Assembly (NCBI RefSeq): GCF_001562415.1
Contig: NZ_LOEE01000030.1
Location: 62,001-126,000 of the forward strand
Direction of reading: 5' to 3'
From: Thermotalea metallivorans
Lineage (GTDB): Bacteria; Bacillota; Clostridia; Peptostreptococcales; Thermotaleaceae
Length of the DNA: 64,000 bases
Shown: piece by piece, positions 1-9,416 of the stretch
How the letters are laid out: each line of letters opens with the position of its first letter
How positions within the stretch are numbered: position 1 is the stretch's first letter
Program-made: the position numbers and the translations under genes
Notes under the pieces: model-generated
Told to the model about the DNA's origin: nothing
Seen by the model: the letters and a program-made list of their open reading frames with translations, nothing else
Database searches by the model: none

Positions 1-2
1 TG

Positions 3-128
3 CATGAAGTGCCCTTTGAAAATGGTGCCTTAAGGGTATCTACCACCATCAAAATCGATGACCGGAGGGACAAGGTTGCTACCATGGATGGGAAAGTGAA
101 TGCAGTACAAGAAAAACTGGCAAAATAG
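3..128 (+). CDS. C-terminal fragment of an unidentified protein
   Basis: An open frame enters from the left edge and ends at a TAG at 126-128, giving about 41 residues. The fragment is basic and charged, has no stop before the edge, and ends in VQEKLAK. I do not recognise the family. It is followed by about 135 bases before pduL, including a possible weak hairpin (AGCAAGG at 128-134 with CCTTGCT at 148-154). Because the next genes have their own promoter, this gene is probably a separate transcription unit. Confidence 0.5.
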   Translation, partial: HEVPFENGALRVSTTIKIDDRRDKVATMDGKVNAVQEKLAK

Positions 129-172
129 CAAGGGGGACAAAAATCTTCCTTGCTATTCCTTCGTTGATTCAT

Positions 173-201
173 TTGATTTTTGAAAGACATAGAGATATAA
201 T
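173..201 (+). promoter_or_regulatory. Sigma-A type promoter of pduL-deoC
   Basis: TTGATT at 173-178 and TATAAT at 196-201 are separated by 17 bases. This is close to the vegetative consensus and sits 64 bases upstream of the pduL start, with AGGAGGG just before the ATG. Confidence 0.6.
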
Positions 202-264
202 ATATGAGTATTCTGTATACATCACATTTTATTTTTATATAAATAAATTTAGGAGGGATTTTAC

Positions 265-837
265 ATGTCCAACATGAAAGTGCCTGTAGGTTTATCCAAC
301 AGACATATCCATTTAAGCAAGGAGCACATCGATATTTTATTCGGCGAGGGCTATGAATTGACAAAGATGAAGGATTTGTCCCAGCCAGGCCAATATGCGG
401 CCAATGAAAAGGTAGATATCATTGGGCCGAAGGGAACGCTAAAAGGAGTAAGAGTTTTAGGGCCTGCCAGAAAAGAAACACAAGTAGAAATATCTTTCAC
501 AGACGGTTTTGTATTAGGAGTAAATCCTCCGGTAAGGGATTCAGGTGATTTGGAAGGAAGTCCGGGGGCTGTGATCAAGGGGCCTAAGGGTGAAGTAACT
601 ATTGATAAGGGAATCATTGCCGCAGCTAGACATATCCATATGCATACTTCCGATGCGGAAAGAATGGGACTTGTGGACAAACAAACCGTTTGTGTAAAGG
701 TTGATGGGAAAAGAGGATTAATCTTTGATAATGTTTTAGTAAGAGTACATCCTACCTATGCCCTGGAGATGCATGTAGATATTGATGAGGGAAATGCTGC
801 TGGATTAAAAAATGGGGATATTGTTGAAATATTATAA
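265..837 (+). CDS. pduL: Phosphate propanoyltransferase / phosphotransacylase PduL
   Basis: Catalyses acyl-CoA + phosphate to acyl-phosphate + CoA; in this family propanoyl- or acetyl-CoA is used, giving an acyl phosphate for an acyl kinase. The 190-residue length is usual for PduL. Three histidine motifs that bind the two zinc ions are visible: NRHIHL (His14, His16), ARHIHM (His123, His125) and MHVDIDE (His170). Start: ATG 265 after AGGAGGG. deoC follows 19 bases later, so the pair may join deoxyribose-5-phosphate cleavage (acetaldehyde) to acetyl-phosphate formation, although no aldehyde dehydrogenase is in view. No microcompartment shell genes are nearby, so this looks like a free-standing cytosolic enzyme; the preferred acyl group cannot be told from sequence. 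Confidence 0.93.
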   Translation: MSNMKVPVGLSNRHIHLSKEHIDILFGEGYELTKMKDLSQPGQYAANEKVDIIGPKGTLKGVRVLGPARKETQVEISFTDGFVLGVNPPVRDSGDLEGSPGAVIKGPKGEVTIDKGIIAAARHIHMHTSDAERMGLVDKQTVCVKVDGKRGLIFDNVLVRVHPTYALEMHVDIDEGNAAGLKNGDIVEIL

Positions 838-856
838 TACATTGGAGGTTATTTCA

Positions 857-1525
857 ATGAATATTGCCAAATACATCGACCATACCATTTTGAAGCCTGA
901 GACGCAAAAAATCGATGTGATCCGGGTCTGCCAGGAAGCCAAACAATATGGTTTTTATTCTGTCTGTATTAATTCATGCTACGTGCCGTTGGCAAAGGAA
1001 CAGCTGAAAGGAACGGATATCAAAGTAACGGCAGTGGTGGGATTTCCCCTGGGAGCCATGGATATGAAAGCGAAGGCTTATGAAACAAAAGTAGCTGTGG
1101 AAAGGGGAGCTGATGAGATTGATATGGTCATCCATATTGGGGCCCTGAAGGACAAGGATGATGATTATGTAAGGGAAGATATAAAGCGTGTAGTTGCTTC
1201 CTTGAATCAAAACACTTTATTGAAAGTAATCCTTGAAACGTCTTTGCTGACAGAAGAAGAAAAGATCAAAGCCTGTGAATTGTCCATGGAAGCAGGAGCT
1301 CATTTTGTCAAGACTTCTACCGGCTTTTCAACGGGGGGAGCTACTGTAGAAGATGTGCGGCTTATGAAAAGAATTGTCGGCGACCGTTTAGGGGTCAAGG
1401 CTTCCGGTGGCATTCGCAATTATGAAACGGCCATGAAGATGATTGAGGCAGGGGCCACTCGTTTGGGAATCAGTGCTTCTGTTGCAGTGGTTCGTGGTAT
1501 GGAGAGTGAAAATAGCAGCTATTGA
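857..1525 (+). CDS. deoC: Deoxyribose-phosphate aldolase
   Basis: Class I aldolase cleaving 2-deoxyribose 5-phosphate to glyceraldehyde 3-phosphate and acetaldehyde in deoxynucleoside catabolism. It is 222 residues long, typical of the short bacterial DeoC group. The Schiff-base lysine is Lys152 in VKTSTGF, the second active-site lysine is Lys181 in KASGGIR, and Asp89 lies in EIDMV. The frame is open further upstream (from 812, overlapping pduL), but ATG 857 has GGAGG at 844-848 at ideal spacing and gives the family N-terminus. It is co-transcribed with pduL and ends at a terminator. Confidence 0.95.
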   Translation: MNIAKYIDHTILKPETQKIDVIRVCQEAKQYGFYSVCINSCYVPLAKEQLKGTDIKVTAVVGFPLGAMDMKAKAYETKVAVERGADEIDMVIHIGALKDKDDDYVREDIKRVVASLNQNTLLKVILETSLLTEEEKIKACELSMEAGAHFVKTSTGFSTGGATVEDVRLMKRIVGDRLGVKASGGIRNYETAMKMIEAGATRLGISASVAVVRGMESENSSY

Positions 1526-1560
1526 AAAGAATGGTAAAAAGCCATTCTTTTTTCTTTTCA
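1525..1560 (+). terminator. Rho-independent terminator after deoC
   Basis: AAAAGAATGG at 1525-1534 pairs with CCATTCTTTT at 1542-1551 around a seven-base loop, followed by more T. It starts at the last base of the deoC stop codon. Confidence 0.85.
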
Positions 1561-1689
1561 AAGATATAGTGATTGGTTTATACTGGAGATATGAAATGGT
1601 TTGGAAAAACATATGGGAAACGTGGAGTATAAAAAGAAGACAAGTGCTATAAGTCATAAATATAGATATTTGTGTGGGGTTGGGGAAAT

Positions 1690-3048
1690 ATGTTGAAAAG
1701 AACCGCGGGAATTCTATGGATGATGATAATTTTGTTTTATCAAACAGCTTTCGCCTTCGGACAGGATGATCAAAGGGTAAGGATATCCCTGGTGGGGGAT
1801 ATTTTGATGGATGGGAGTGTAGGGCGATATATCGAGAAAAATGGTGTAGATTATCCTTGGGAAAAGGTGAAGGAAGTTTTTTCCTACAGCGATCTGGTAT
1901 TGGGAAACTTAGAAACTTCCGTAGGGGGTGGAGGTCAAGCGGATGCCAACAAACAGTATACCTTCCAATCGAAGCCTGCTACTTTAAAAGGACTTGTCAA
2001 TGCCGGAATAGGCGGTATATCGATTGCCAACAATCATGTTTTGGACTATGGACAGGAAGGATTCATGGAAACCTTGTACCATTTAGAGAGATCGGGTATA
2101 AAGTATGCCGGAGGCGGAAGGAATATGGAGGAAGCCCTTCAACCGGCCATATGGGAAATCAAAGGCATGAGAATTGGCTTTCTGGCTTTTTCTAGGGTGA
2201 TTTATGATGTAAGTTGGTATGCAGGGGCAAAGAAACCCGGGATTCTAAGTGCTTATGATCACTATGCAAAGGAAGTATGTGACATCATTTCAAAAACAAG
2301 GGAAAAAGTAGATTTTTTAATTGTATCTGTACATTGGGGAAAGGAATTGGCCCAGTATCCGGAAGAAAATGAAATTAAGCTGGGAAGAATGATGATCGAC
2401 AGTGGGGCCGATGTCATCATGGGACATCATCCCCATGTATTGCAGGGGGTTGAATTTTACAATAATAAACCCATCCTATACAGCCTAGGGAATTTTGTAT
2501 TTAGTTCCAGTAGTCAACTGAGTAGAACTTCCATGATTTTCAATTTGGAAATTAATCCTGAGGGAATTATCAAGGCTTATGTTGTGCCGGTCAGGATTCA
2601 TCATTGTCAGCCGGTACCTGTGAAGGACAAGGAGGCGGAAGAGGTGATCCATCTTTTAAACACTCTATCAAAACAGTGGGATACGAAATTTTTAAAGAAC
2701 GGCGATATTGTTGGAAAAATAGAGTATGTAAAGCCTAAAGGTAGGGATTCTTCCGTTGATAAGAAGGATATGCCGCCTCCAAACAGTATGCCCGATCCAT
2801 CCATCGGCAGGGATGTACGAATCGAGAAATTGGAGAGATTATCAAAGTTTTTCGGTTATGATCTTCATTTTGATGTTTCAAAGAATAGGGCAATGCTGAT
2901 AAAGGAGAAAGAGACCATTATATTAGATTATCATCAGACTTTGATGACGATTCGACGGGAAAAGAAAGGATGGTTGAATTCTTTCTTCATTCATAAGCCT
3001 CTACAACTTTTGTGTAAATTTTTCAAATGGGATTTTCAATATCAGTAG
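1690..3048 (+). CDS. CapA family protein (poly-gamma-glutamate capsule type metallophosphatase fold)
   Basis: Exported or membrane-anchored protein of the CapA/PGA_cap family, which has a calcineurin-like metallophosphoesterase fold. In Bacillus, CapA helps make or export poly-gamma-glutamate, but many clostridial members have no known substrate. Visible motifs with the ATG at 1690 as residue 1: an N-terminal hydrophobic segment (about 5-23), GDILMDG (36-42), ANNHVLDYG (about 113-121), SVHWG (213-217) and GHHPHVLQG (245-253) followed by YSLGNF. The last 130 residues lie outside the CapA core and are not recognised. No capB or capC is nearby, so a role in a capsule is not supported; an autonomous cell-envelope role is as likely. 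The start at 1672 is also open, but 1690 gives a cleaner signal sequence. Confidence 0.82.
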   Translation: MLKRTAGILWMMIILFYQTAFAFGQDDQRVRISLVGDILMDGSVGRYIEKNGVDYPWEKVKEVFSYSDLVLGNLETSVGGGGQADANKQYTFQSKPATLKGLVNAGIGGISIANNHVLDYGQEGFMETLYHLERSGIKYAGGGRNMEEALQPAIWEIKGMRIGFLAFSRVIYDVSWYAGAKKPGILSAYDHYAKEVCDIISKTREKVDFLIVSVHWGKELAQYPEENEIKLGRMMIDSGADVIMGHHPHVLQGVEFYNNKPILYSLGNFVFSSSSQLSRTSMIFNLEINPEGIIKAYVVPVRIHHCQPVPVKDKEAEEVIHLLNTLSKQWDTKFLKNGDIVGKIEYVKPKGRDSSVDKKDMPPPNSMPDPSIGRDVRIEKLERLSKFFGYDLHFDVSKNRAMLIKEKETIILDYHQTLMTIRREKKGWLNSFFIHKPLQLLCKFFKWDFQYQ

Positions 3049-3188
3049 TATTTAGGGAAGCAAAAATACGGGGGATTTTATGCAAACTTATGTAAGAACT
3101 GTGGAAATGTTCAGTTGTTTGTAAAACGAACAGATAGGGAATGGGATTAAGCAGAGTAGATTAGATTTTATGAAATAGCGAATATGAA

Positions 3189-3215
3189 AAAACTCGGCGT
3201 ATAGTACCGAGTTTT
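3189..3215. terminator. Bidirectional terminator between capA-like gene and ychF
   Basis: AAAACTCGG at 3189-3197 pairs with CCGAGTTTT at 3207-3215. T-rich stretches lie on the outer side of both arms when read on each strand, so it can serve both converging genes. Confidence 0.75.
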
Positions 3216-3234
3216 AATAGATATTTTTTGCTGC

Positions 3235-4329
3235 TTACACATTGAATCTGAAAAGGATGACATCTCCATCTTGCACTTCATAATCTTTGCCTTCTAATCG
3301 TACAAGGCCTTTATCCTTTGCATGATTGATGCTGCCGGCAGCTACCAATTCATCATAGGCAATGACTTCGGCACGAATAAAGCCTCTCTCAATATCGGAG
3401 TGAATTTTTCCGGCTGCTTGGGGAGCCTTTGTACCTTTTCGGATGGTCCAAGCCCTTACTTCCTGGGGACCTGCCGTCAGGAAACTGATAAGACCCAAAA
3501 GCCTGTATCCTGCTTGAATCAGTCTGTCAAGACCGGATTCTTGTAAACCGATATCTTGTAGGAATTCAAGCTTTTCTTCTTCATCCAGTTCAGCGATTTC
3601 CGATTCGATTTTTGCACATATCACTACCACTTCAGCATTTTCTGTTTTCGCATGCTCCTTTACCTGTTGCACCAGTTTGTTCTCTCCGCCCTTTTCCAAC
3701 AAATCCTCTTCGGAAACATTGGCCACGTAGATGATGGGCTTATAGGACAGCAAATTAAAACTTTTCACCAATTCTTGTTCTTCAGCAGTAAGATTTAAAG
3801 TTCTTACAGATTTTCCGCATTCTAAAGTTGCCTTGATCAAGTTTAGTAATTCCAATTCCGCCTGATAGGCCTTATCGGCCTTTGCCATTTTTTGCCCTTT
3901 TTGAATTCTTCTTTCGATGATTTCCAGGTCTGAAAAGATTAACTCCAGATGGATGGTTTCAATGTCTCTTAAAGGATCTACACTGCCTTCTACGTGAACG
4001 ATATTGGAATCTTCAAAGCATCTTACCACGTGAACAATCGCAGCTACTTCCCGGATATGGGATAAAAATTTATTTCCCAGGCCTTCCCCTTGGCTTGCTC
4101 CCTTTACCAGTCCGGCAATGTCATAGAATTCAATGGCAGTAGGAACAACTTTTTTAGAATCATACATTTTCTGAAGCACATCTAATCTTTTATCTGGAAC
4201 TGCGACAACACCAACGTTTGGCTCAATTGTACAGAAGGGATAGTTTGCTGATTCTGCTCCTGCTTTGGTAATGGCATTAAAAAGAGTACTCTTACCTACG
4301 TTGGGCAACCCTACGATACCTAATTTCAT
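3235..4329 (-). CDS. ychF: Redox-regulated ATPase / ribosome-binding protein YchF
   Basis: Obg-related TRAFAC P-loop protein of the YchF/OLA1 subfamily, which hydrolyses ATP rather than GTP and binds ribosomes; linked in other bacteria to stress response. The 364-residue length is the family norm. G1 loop GLPNVGKST is at residues 7-15, and a C-terminal TGS domain ends in VQDGDVILFRFNV. The usual NKxD specificity motif is replaced by NVSEE, the hallmark of the ATP-binding YchF branch. It is a single gene on the minus strand; upstream 4330-4546 is shared with the divergent gene at 4547. Start ATG at 4329 is preceded on its strand by a GGAA-rich stretch. Confidence 0.95.
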   Translation of the reverse strand: MKLGIVGLPNVGKSTLFNAITKAGAESANYPFCTIEPNVGVVAVPDKRLDVLQKMYDSKKVVPTAIEFYDIAGLVKGASQGEGLGNKFLSHIREVAAIVHVVRCFEDSNIVHVEGSVDPLRDIETIHLELIFSDLEIIERRIQKGQKMAKADKAYQAELELLNLIKATLECGKSVRTLNLTAEEQELVKSFNLLSYKPIIYVANVSEEDLLEKGGENKLVQQVKEHAKTENAEVVVICAKIESEIAELDEEEKLEFLQDIGLQESGLDRLIQAGYRLLGLISFLTAGPQEVRAWTIRKGTKAPQAAGKIHSDIERGFIRAEVIAYDELVAAGSINHAKDKGLVRLEGKDYEVQDGDVILFRFNV

Positions 4330-4546
4330 CCAATGATCTTCCTTTCAAAGCTTTTGTTATAGTAGTTTAAATAAACACAAGTAAAATTATAACTGATATG
4401 ATGATTTCATTCAACCAATTCACCTTGTTTGCCTGCAGAATATTTAGAATATCTTCATGAAAATAATATAAGTTTCCGGCAGAAAGAATGGAATTTTACA
4501 TATTTTATCATGCAATACAATAAAATGAATTAGGGGGGAGTAGGGC

Positions 4547-5734
4547 ATGAAGGGCTTTGTTGCAGTGAAAGAGATGTTGCTGGCTATTCTTTTTGGCATG
4601 GCTTTGATGGGTTACTTGGTACTCTATGGAAAAACTGAGAGACTCTCTATTGTTCTTTTGAGTGTATTAATATTGCAGTTTATGAGAAGCTGGAGAAAAA
4701 TCCACTGGCTATATTGCAGTAGGATATTCATGGGAATGGTGGTGGGAATATTTCTTGGTTACTATGGATTATTCACAATGATTGAGGAAGGGAGTTTTGA
4801 AGATCAGTTGCCGGGTTTTAGAAATCGTGAGAATACAGGGGTGTTATTAATATTTGAAGGGGAACCTGAGAAATATAACCTGCCGATGCTTGTCAACAGC
4901 CTGAAAAAAGAAAGGAAAGGAATTGAAAAAGTCTATATTCCTATAAAATTGTATCAATATAAAAGGGCCTATGAAAAACAGGGAATAAGCCGATACAACG
5001 AAAAAGCCTCCCAAATCCGAGATAAGCTGAGGGATCTTTTGGCCCCCCATTATGATGTCTTTATTTCCTATATTTCCTGTATGCCCTATCATTATGAAGT
5101 CATGGAACAAATGATCCTCAAGGAAAACTATGGGAAGGTGATCATCGTACCGGTAAGTTTATCAAAAACGGTGGAACAGATCGGAGGGGCGGAGGGCAAT
5201 CTGGTGAAGCATTTATTCACGAGCAAGGCCATATTGCGATATTCAGAGCCTCTTTGGAACAGCGAAAAAATAGCGAAATCCGTAGTGAAAAGAATTGGGG
5301 ACTTGAATGAAAATGCAGATATAAATCATGCAGGAATCATTCTCATGGGCAAAGAGTCGGCCCATGGAAATCAGCAGATCATGGAACCAAACCATATAAA
5401 ACAGGAATTGTTGTTCATGGAAAAAATAAAGAAAATGCTTGTGAACCAAGGATTTGACCAAAGAAAAATTATAGGCTTAGAAATTTATGAGGACAAAAAG
5501 GCGATAAAAAATGCAGTCCATGGGCTTCAGCAATATGGGGTAGGAAAGATTTATATGGTGGCTATTGGTGTTTTTTGGGATAAGATTGAAAATCAAAGCC
5601 GTATGGATAGAATTATCAAGGAGATAAAGAGGGAAGAAAATGTGAAAATATGCTATATTGAAGGATGGGGAGTGGAGGACCTGCTGATTGAAGAACTGGA
5701 AAATAGAATTAGATTGTTGAACGTGCAGGAATAA
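4547..5734 (+). CDS. Membrane-anchored protein with a ferrochelatase/CbiX-like body, unassigned
   Basis: I do not recognise this 395-residue protein with certainty. Residues 1-80 hold about three hydrophobic segments (around 8-28, 32-46 and 58-78). The soluble part looks like two alpha/beta repeats: GVLLIFEGEPEKYNLP (98-113) opens the first, with KVIIVPVSLS (197-206) near its end, and AGIILMGKESAHG (262-274) opens the second, with KIYMVAIGVFW (334-344) near its end. This layout, with an SAH at the start of the second half, recalls class II chelatases such as ferrochelatase and CbiX, where a histidine there is catalytic. The likeness is by eye only, and the usual first-half motifs are weak. 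No haem or cobamide genes are near. Start ATG 4547 has GGGGGGAG upstream. It could instead be an uncharacterised envelope protein. Confidence 0.5.
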   Translation: MKGFVAVKEMLLAILFGMALMGYLVLYGKTERLSIVLLSVLILQFMRSWRKIHWLYCSRIFMGMVVGIFLGYYGLFTMIEEGSFEDQLPGFRNRENTGVLLIFEGEPEKYNLPMLVNSLKKERKGIEKVYIPIKLYQYKRAYEKQGISRYNEKASQIRDKLRDLLAPHYDVFISYISCMPYHYEVMEQMILKENYGKVIIVPVSLSKTVEQIGGAEGNLVKHLFTSKAILRYSEPLWNSEKIAKSVVKRIGDLNENADINHAGIILMGKESAHGNQQIMEPNHIKQELLFMEKIKKMLVNQGFDQRKIIGLEIYEDKKAIKNAVHGLQQYGVGKIYMVAIGVFWDKIENQSRMDRIIKEIKREENVKICYIEGWGVEDLLIEELENRIRLLNVQE

Positions 5735-5852
5735 GAGAGTTTTGATAGAATATGAAATGAATATTATGGAAAATTATATCCATAATAAGTAATGACAATG
5801 GAAAATGTCTGTAGAGAACCACAAAAGAAAATGTTCGCATGGAGGGATGGAT

Positions 5853-7133
5853 TTGTTGAAACGTTTGGCGCCTATTGAATTAGATCAAGGCATAAAGCTG
5901 CATATGATAAAGACAGATAAGTTTAAGACAAATTTGATTAGGGTTTATTTGCAAAGGCCATTGGTAAGGGAAGAAGTTACAAAAAACGCTCTGCTGTCCA
6001 TGGTTCTTCCCAGGGGAACAAAAAGTTTTACATCTTCCAAGGCCATTGCTAAAGAACTGGAAAATTTATATGGAGCCTCTCTTAGCAGTGATGTATCTAA
6101 AAAAGGGGAGAGACATATCCTTCAGTTTGCATTGCAGCTTCCCAACGAACAGTATTTAGAAGAGAAACATGTGTTGGAAAGGGGACTGAAAATGCTCAAT
6201 GAAGTGATCTACTGGCCATTTTTGGAGGGGGATGGATTTCGCCGGCAATATGTTGCACAGGAAAAGGACAACCTGCAAAAAAAGATTGAAGGGCGAATCA
6301 ATGATAAGATGACTTATGCCGTGGAACGCTGCATTGAGGAAATGTGCAGAAACGAGAGGTTTTCCCTGCATGAATACGGAAATGCAGAAGATTTGAAGGA
6401 AATAACGTATGACTCCTTATATCATCATTACCGTGAAATCATAGGCACTTCGGCAGTAGATATTTGTGTTGTGGGGGATTTGGATGAAAAAGAAGCAGAA
6501 GATTTGATTCGTGAATATTTTCAATTCAAACCCGGCGTCAAAAAGATCATCGAAAGGGAAGAAATTGAATTTGCACCGAAAACAGTCAACACGGTCGAGG
6601 ATCGAATGGATGTATCCCAAGGAAAATTGACTTTAGGATATAGGACCCATGTGCCTTTTGAAAGTCATTTATATTATCCCTTGGTGATCTTCTCCAATAT
6701 TTTGGGGGGAGGGCCTAATGGAAAACTCTTCAAGAATGTGAGGGAAAAAGAAAGCCTGTGTTATTATATCTTTTCTAAGATAGAAAAATTTAAATCGCTC
6801 ATGCTCATTAGCTCTGGTATCGAGTTTAGCAACTATGACAAAACTGTGGAACTTATCGGCAGAGAGCTGGAGGAAATGAAGAAGGGAAATTTCAGCGGAG
6901 AAGATATAGTAAGTGCCAAGAACGCCATTATTACATCCATCCGTTCTATGACGGATACACCAGGTATGCTTGCCGATTTTTATTATACCCAAGCCATAAG
7001 CAATTACCAGGACAGTCTGGAAGAAATCATCGATAAAATTAGGAAAATAGATAAGGAAGCCATCGTTGCTGCGGGAGAAAAGATTGCATTGGATACCATA
7101 TATTTCCTTAGGGAGAAGAAGGAGGGCAGATAA
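5853..7133 (+). CDS. ymfF: M16-family protein YmfF (partner lacking zinc site)
   Basis: First member of the clostridial/bacillar ymfF-ymfH pair of M16 (pitrilysin) family proteins. It has the two-lobe M16 layout in 426 residues but no HxxEH zinc motif, so it is expected to be the non-catalytic partner of the next gene. In Bacillus the pair is linked to EF-P 5-aminopentanol modification; elsewhere it is often just called a processing-protease-like protein. ymfH follows 3 bases later. Start choice: GGAGGG at 5841-5846 abuts ATG 5847 but is well spaced for TTG 5853 (used here) or TTG 5856; the frame is open up to an ATG at 5805 without a good ribosome site. Confidence 0.82.
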   Translation: MLKRLAPIELDQGIKLHMIKTDKFKTNLIRVYLQRPLVREEVTKNALLSMVLPRGTKSFTSSKAIAKELENLYGASLSSDVSKKGERHILQFALQLPNEQYLEEKHVLERGLKMLNEVIYWPFLEGDGFRRQYVAQEKDNLQKKIEGRINDKMTYAVERCIEEMCRNERFSLHEYGNAEDLKEITYDSLYHHYREIIGTSAVDICVVGDLDEKEAEDLIREYFQFKPGVKKIIEREEIEFAPKTVNTVEDRMDVSQGKLTLGYRTHVPFESHLYYPLVIFSNILGGGPNGKLFKNVREKESLCYYIFSKIEKFKSLMLISSGIEFSNYDKTVELIGRELEEMKKGNFSGEDIVSAKNAIITSIRSMTDTPGMLADFYYTQAISNYQDSLEEIIDKIRKIDKEAIVAAGEKIALDTIYFLREKKEGR

Positions 7134-7136
7134 GAA

Positions 7137-8423
7137 ATGAAGATCAACAAGATGGAAAGCAAAAGTCTGAAAGAAACGATTTATACTACAGAATTGGAGA
7201 ACGGTTTGCAGGTTTTTTTTATGCCGAAGGCAGGATATACAAAGCAATATGCTGTTTTTGCCACAAACTACGGATCCAATGACAGCCGGTTTATAAAACC
7301 GGGAGAAAGTGAAATTACATCGGTTCCCGATGGTATCGCCCATTTTTTAGAGCATAAACTTTTTGAAGAGCCTGAGGGAAGCGTTTTTGATAAATTTGCC
7401 CATTTGGGTTCCAATGTAAATGCATATACAAATTTTACATCCACCTGTTATTTATTTTCATCTACAGATCGGTTCTATGATAATCTAAAGTTACTTTTGG
7501 AATTTGTAAGGACTCCTTATTTTACCGACGAAAATGTTGAAAAGGAAAAAGGGATTATCGGCCAAGAAATTAAAATGTATGAAGATAACCCCCATTGGAA
7601 GGTGTTTTTTAATGCTTTAAAGGCTATGTATCATGAACATCCTGTAAAAATTGACATTGCCGGTACCATAGGGAGCATAGGGAGAATCACAAAGGAAGAT
7701 TTGTATACCTGCTATAATACCTTCTATACGCCGGAAAATATGATTTTATTTGTTGTGGGGGCATTGGATGAAAAAGAGGTTTTCTCCTTTATTCATCGTT
7801 CTATCGGTGATGAGGCAAAGAAAGGGAAAAAGGTGCAAAGGGTTTATCCTAAAGAGCCCAATACCGTAGTGCAAAGTATCATCGAAGAAAAACTGGCGGT
7901 TTCAATCCCCTTGTTGAATATTGCCTTTAAAGACAACAAAAATGGGTTGAGGGGACGTGAACTTCTGACAAAGGATATTGCCACCAAAATATTGTTGGAG
8001 ATGCTGTTCGGAAGGAGCTCAGATTTGTATATGAAGCTGTATGAGGAAGGATTGATTAATGATACCTTTGAGCATGAATACACCGGTGAAATAGATTACG
8101 GCTATTCTATGTTAGGCGGTGAATCAAAAAACCCCAGGAAGGTTTTAGATAGAATTTTGGACTATATGCAAGAAATGAAGCAGAAAGGGTTGCAAAAAGA
8201 AGACTTTGAGCGGGTGAAAAAGAAACAAATCGGACAGCATGTGAGCTACTATAATTCCATCGAATTTATTGCCAATACCTTTGTGCCTTTTTATTTTAAA
8301 GGGATTCATTTGTTTGATTACATCGAAGTATTGAAAGAAATTCAGTTTGATACCGTACAAGAAAGGTTTTTAGAGCATTTTCATCCGCAACAATGTGTAC
8401 TGTCCATGATCAGTCCGAAATAG
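7137..8423 (+). CDS. ymfH: M16-family zinc peptidase YmfH
   Basis: Catalytic member of the M16 pair. The inverted zinc motif HFLEH (His69, Glu72, His73) is intact and a downstream glutamate ligand is present in IGQEIKMYED (Glu144), as expected for this family. It has 428 residues with N- and C-terminal M16 lobes. A strong AAGGAGG lies 9 bases before ATG 7137. Together with ymfF it probably forms a heterodimer, as other split M16 enzymes do. lgt lies directly downstream, a neighbourhood shared with other Firmicutes as far as I recall. Substrate unknown; a role in EF-P modification as in Bacillus is inference. Confidence 0.88.
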   Translation: MKINKMESKSLKETIYTTELENGLQVFFMPKAGYTKQYAVFATNYGSNDSRFIKPGESEITSVPDGIAHFLEHKLFEEPEGSVFDKFAHLGSNVNAYTNFTSTCYLFSSTDRFYDNLKLLLEFVRTPYFTDENVEKEKGIIGQEIKMYEDNPHWKVFFNALKAMYHEHPVKIDIAGTIGSIGRITKEDLYTCYNTFYTPENMILFVVGALDEKEVFSFIHRSIGDEAKKGKKVQRVYPKEPNTVVQSIIEEKLAVSIPLLNIAFKDNKNGLRGRELLTKDIATKILLEMLFGRSSDLYMKLYEEGLINDTFEHEYTGEIDYGYSMLGGESKNPRKVLDRILDYMQEMKQKGLQKEDFERVKKKQIGQHVSYYNSIEFIANTFVPFYFKGIHLFDYIEVLKEIQFDTVQERFLEHFHPQQCVLSMISPK

Positions 8424-8512
8424 TTTGATTTTAGAAATGGGATGGCTTATAATAAGATATAGGGGTTGTCAGTGCAGCTGGCAACCGAATCATTTTATGG
8501 GGGTGAGTGGAT

Positions 8513-9244
8513 TTGAATCCTGTGGCTTTTGAATTGTTCGGGTTGTCTATCCGCTGGTATGGCATATTAATTTCCATTGGAATTGTGCTAGGAACGCTTT
8601 TGGCTATCTATAGAGCACGGAAAGAAAATGTTCATGAGGAGAAAATTCTGGATTTGGTGCTTGTGGCGGTTCCAAGTGCCATTCTTGGAGCCAGGCTATA
8701 TTATGTAATTTTCAACTGGAGTTATTATCAAGGGGATATATTCAAAATCATAAATATTCGTGAGGGCGGGTTGGCTATTCATGGAGGTGTGCTTGCAGGG
8801 GTACTGGCAGGATATTTTTTTTGTAAACACCATCGGTTAGAGTTCTGGAAAATGGCTGATATTGTTGCGCCAAGCATTATCTTAGGACAAGCCATTGGCC
8901 GATGGGGGAATTACATCAATCAAGAAGCCTATGGACGGCCTACGGATTTGCCCTGGGGGATTGTGGTGGATGGAGTAAAGGTTCATCCTACTTTTCTCTA
9001 TGAGTCTTTATGGAATTTTTTAGTATTCGGTTTTTTGCTATGGTATGATCAAAGAAAGAAATTTCAAGGGGAGCTGCTAATTTTATATGGCATTTTATAT
9101 TCTATTGCCAGATTTTTCATAGAAGGATTGCGCATTGACAGTTTGATGATCGGGCCGTTTAGAACTGCACAACTGGTGAGTTTTGCGATTATTGTCGGTT
9201 TGGGAAGTATTCTTTATGTCAAAAGAAAGAAGATTAGAGAATAG
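8513..9244 (+). CDS. lgt: Prolipoprotein diacylglyceryl transferase
   Basis: Integral membrane enzyme that moves diacylglycerol from phosphatidylglycerol to the lipobox cysteine of prolipoproteins, the first step of lipoprotein maturation; LspA at 58.3 kb does the next step. The Lgt signature GRWGNYINQEAYG, the conserved REGGLAIHGG loop and about seven membrane segments are present in 243 residues. Start: TTG 8513 is preferred because GGGGGTGA at 8499-8506 is then correctly spaced; GTG 8507 would be only about three bases from it. The reading frame stays open for about 60 codons past the TAG at 9242, starting with a lysine-rich stretch (see findings), so the C-terminus may have been shortened. 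Confidence 0.93.
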   Translation: MNPVAFELFGLSIRWYGILISIGIVLGTLLAIYRARKENVHEEKILDLVLVAVPSAILGARLYYVIFNWSYYQGDIFKIINIREGGLAIHGGVLAGVLAGYFFCKHHRLEFWKMADIVAPSIILGQAIGRWGNYINQEAYGRPTDLPWGIVVDGVKVHPTFLYESLWNFLVFGFLLWYDQRKKFQGELLILYGILYSIARFFIEGLRIDSLMIGPFRTAQLVSFAIIVGLGSILYVKRKKIRE

Positions 9245-9379
9245 GCCTTTGTCGAAAAAGAAAAATACAGGGCAAAGCAAAGGCAGAAATTTTCTGAAAA
9301 ATATAAGCAGTATGTGCGAAAGAAGCAGAAAAATGATGGAAATGTAATGGAAATGCAACAAAATTGTCACATATCGTCA

Positions 9380-9408
9380 TTGACACCTATAGACTTTTAT
9401 ATTAATAT
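9380..9408 (+). promoter_or_regulatory. Sigma-A type promoter of the Spo0E-like gene
   Basis: TTGACA at 9380-9385 and TAATAT at 9403-9408 are separated by 17 bases. Transcription would start near 9415, just at the left edge of the MraZ-type repeat described at 9417-9433. Confidence 0.65.
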
Positions 9409-9416
9409 GATGATAA

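Noticed and set aside
6669-7343. Long minus-strand frame (224 codons) over the ymfF-ymfH junction
   Set aside because: It spans two clear M16 genes in the opposite sense and has shadow composition.
8461-8500. Hairpin GGTTGTC/GGCAACC between ymfH and lgt as a terminator
   Set aside because: The stem has seven pairs with one G-U and no T-run follows, so I do not call it a terminator; lgt may still be co-transcribed.
9249-9257. Perfect-looking Spo0A box TTGTCGAAA just after lgt
   Set aside because: It lies about 165 bases before the predicted start of the Spo0E-like gene and inside a stretch that looks like decayed lgt coding sequence, so chance is likely.
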